Shown: one piece after another, positions 5,592 through 6,624 of the stretch
How positions within the stretch are numbered: position 1 is the first letter of the stretch
Layout of the letters: every line of letters begins with the position of its first letter
NCBI GenBank assembly: GCA_018266095.1
Contig: JAFEBC010000275.1
Location: 1-6,624, forward strand
From: Deltaproteobacteria bacterium
Lineage (GTDB): Bacteria > Myxococcota > Myxococcia > Myxococcales > 40CM-4-68-19
DNA: 6,624 nucleotides
Direction: 5' to 3'
The notes under the pieces: generated by a model
The model's input: the letters and a program-made list of their open reading frames with translations, nothing else
The model's database searches: none
Told to the model about the DNA's origin: nothing
Program-made: the position numbers and the translations under genes

Positions 5592-6624
5592 ATGAAGCAC
5601 ACCCGCATCCGCCCCAGCCCGCAGCTCAAGGACGTCCGCTACGAGATCCGCGGCCCGCTCGCGCGTCGCGCGGCCGAGCTGGAGAAGCTGGGCTACGAGA
5701 TCATCAAGCTCAACATCGGCAACCCGGGCGCGTTCGGCTTCCGCGCGCCGGAGACGCTGCGGCTGGCGATGATCGAGAACCTGCGCGAGTCGGACGCGTA
5801 CTGCCACCAGAAGGGCATCTTCCCCGCGCGCGAAGCGGTGGTGATGCAGCAGCAGAACCGCGGCGTTCCGGGCGTGACCGTCGACGACGTGTTCATGGGC
5901 TCGGGCGTGTCGGAGCTGATCTTGATGGCGCTGCGCGGGCTGCTCGACGACGGCGACGAGGTGCTGATCCCGAGCCCCGACTATCCGCTGTGGACGGCGG
6001 CGACGCACCTCTCGGGCGGCAAGGCCGTGCACTATCCGTGTCCGATCGCGAAGGGCTTCGTGCCCGACGTGGACGCGCTGGAGAAGCTGGTCACGGAGAA
6101 GACGCGCGCGCTGGTCATCATCTCGCCCAACAATCCGACGGGCGCGGTGTATCCGCGGGCGGTGCTGGAGCGCATGGTGGCCATCGCCGAGCACCACGGG
6201 CTCGCGATCTTCTCCGACGAGATCTACGACCAGATCACCTACGACGGCGCGCAGTTCGTGCCCGTGGCGACGCTGGCCAAGCGCACCTTGTGCGGCACGT
6301 TCGGCGGCCTGTCGAAGGTGTACCGCGCGTGCGGCTACCGCGTGGGCTGGCTCAGCTTCTCGGGCGAGAAGGAGCACGCCAAGGACTACCTGCTCGCGCT
6401 CGACACGCTCGCGAGCCTGCGCCTGTGCTCGACGGTGATGGGCCAGTGGGCGGTACAGACGGCGCTGGGCGGCGTGCAGTCGATCAAGGAGCTCGTGCAG
6501 CCCGGCGGGCGCCTGCACCAGACGCGCGCGGCGGTGATGGCGGGCGTGGCCAAGAGCAAGTTCCTCTCGGCGATGGCGCCGCAGGGCGCGCTGTACGCGT
6601 TCGTGCGAGTGGACACGAAGAAGC
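5592..6624 (+). CDS. AlaA-type PLP aminotransferase (3' end cut off)
   Basis: The first 344 codons of a class I fold-type I aminotransferase are present, and the reading frame runs off the window. The family is usually about 400 residues. It closely resembles E. coli AlaA (YfbQ), which moves an amino group from glutamate to pyruvate to make alanine. YEIRGP (17-22), LNIGNPGAFGF (40-50) and PDYPLWTAA (129-137) match AlaA blocks. Expected PLP residues are visible: GSGVSEL (103-109) for phosphate binding, Tyr131, Asn181 in SPNNPTG, Asp209 and Tyr212 in SDEIYD, the Schiff-base Lys242 in GGLSKVYR, and Arg250. Starting at 5592 puts YEIRGP at residue 17, almost the same distance from the N-terminus as in AlaA, so the start is sound even though no ribosome binding site is seen. 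The enzyme is cytosolic and its substrate is inferred from similarity; aspartate or another amino acid remains possible. Confidence 0.93.
   Translation, partial: MKHTRIRPSPQLKDVRYEIRGPLARRAAELEKLGYEIIKLNIGNPGAFGFRAPETLRLAMIENLRESDAYCHQKGIFPAREAVVMQQQNRGVPGVTVDDVFMGSGVSELILMALRGLLDDGDEVLIPSPDYPLWTAATHLSGGKAVHYPCPIAKGFVPDVDALEKLVTEKTRALVIISPNNPTGAVYPRAVLERMVAIAEHHGLAIFSDEIYDQITYDGAQFVPVATLAKRTLCGTFGGLSKVYRACGYRVGWLSFSGEKEHAKDYLLALDTLASLRLCSTVMGQWAVQTALGGVQSIKELVQPGGRLHQTRAAVMAGVAKSKFLSAMAPQGALYAFVRVDTKK

Noticed and set aside
5454..6518. A 354-codon minus-strand frame opposite the aminotransferase gene
   Set aside because: His/Arg/Ala/Leu-rich shadow of the aminotransferase, which has all PLP-binding motifs on the other strand; it also crosses one arm of the repeat element.

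Overview
This window is about two-thirds or more G+C, and its codons end very often in G or C. The gene content (a triheme membrane cytochrome c, a large divergent class III nucleotide-cyclase-like protein, a lipoprotein, GlnB, and an AlaA-type aminotransferase without neighbouring operon partners) suggests a Gram-negative bacterium with a large GC-rich genome. My best guess is a myxobacterium or related 'deltaproteobacterium'. That is inferred from style and protein similarity, not from a marker gene.

Layout. Bases 1-94 may hold the last 30 codons of a plus-strand gene (weak). A small hairpin at 102-118 separates it from a minus-strand two-gene unit running right to left. The first gene of that unit (4121 down to 1392) encodes a 909-residue protein with a degenerate class III cyclase core split by a charged helical insertion. 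The second (1378 down to 125) encodes a 417-residue triheme cytochrome c and follows 13 bases later, with its ribosome binding site touching the upstream stop codon. A short 79-base divergent intergenic region then leads to a plus-strand lipoprotein gene (4201-4752).

Next come a palindromic repeat element (4806-4884), a glnB gene for a canonical PII signal protein (4998-5336) with a possible sigma-70-type promoter, a second and longer palindromic element with perfect 27-base arms (5357-5525), and the start of an alanine/aspartate-family aminotransferase most like E. coli AlaA (5592 onward, cut off by the window end).

How the genes fit together. The cyclase-like protein and the cytochrome look co-transcribed and may link signalling to periplasmic electron transfer, but no dehydrogenase partner or effector is visible. 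GlnB and the aminotransferase both belong to nitrogen and amino-acid metabolism, although the repeat element between them and the separate candidate promoters argue that they are transcribed separately. The least ordinary items are the altered cyclase active site with its insertion, and the two related octamer-periodic palindromes that bracket glnB.
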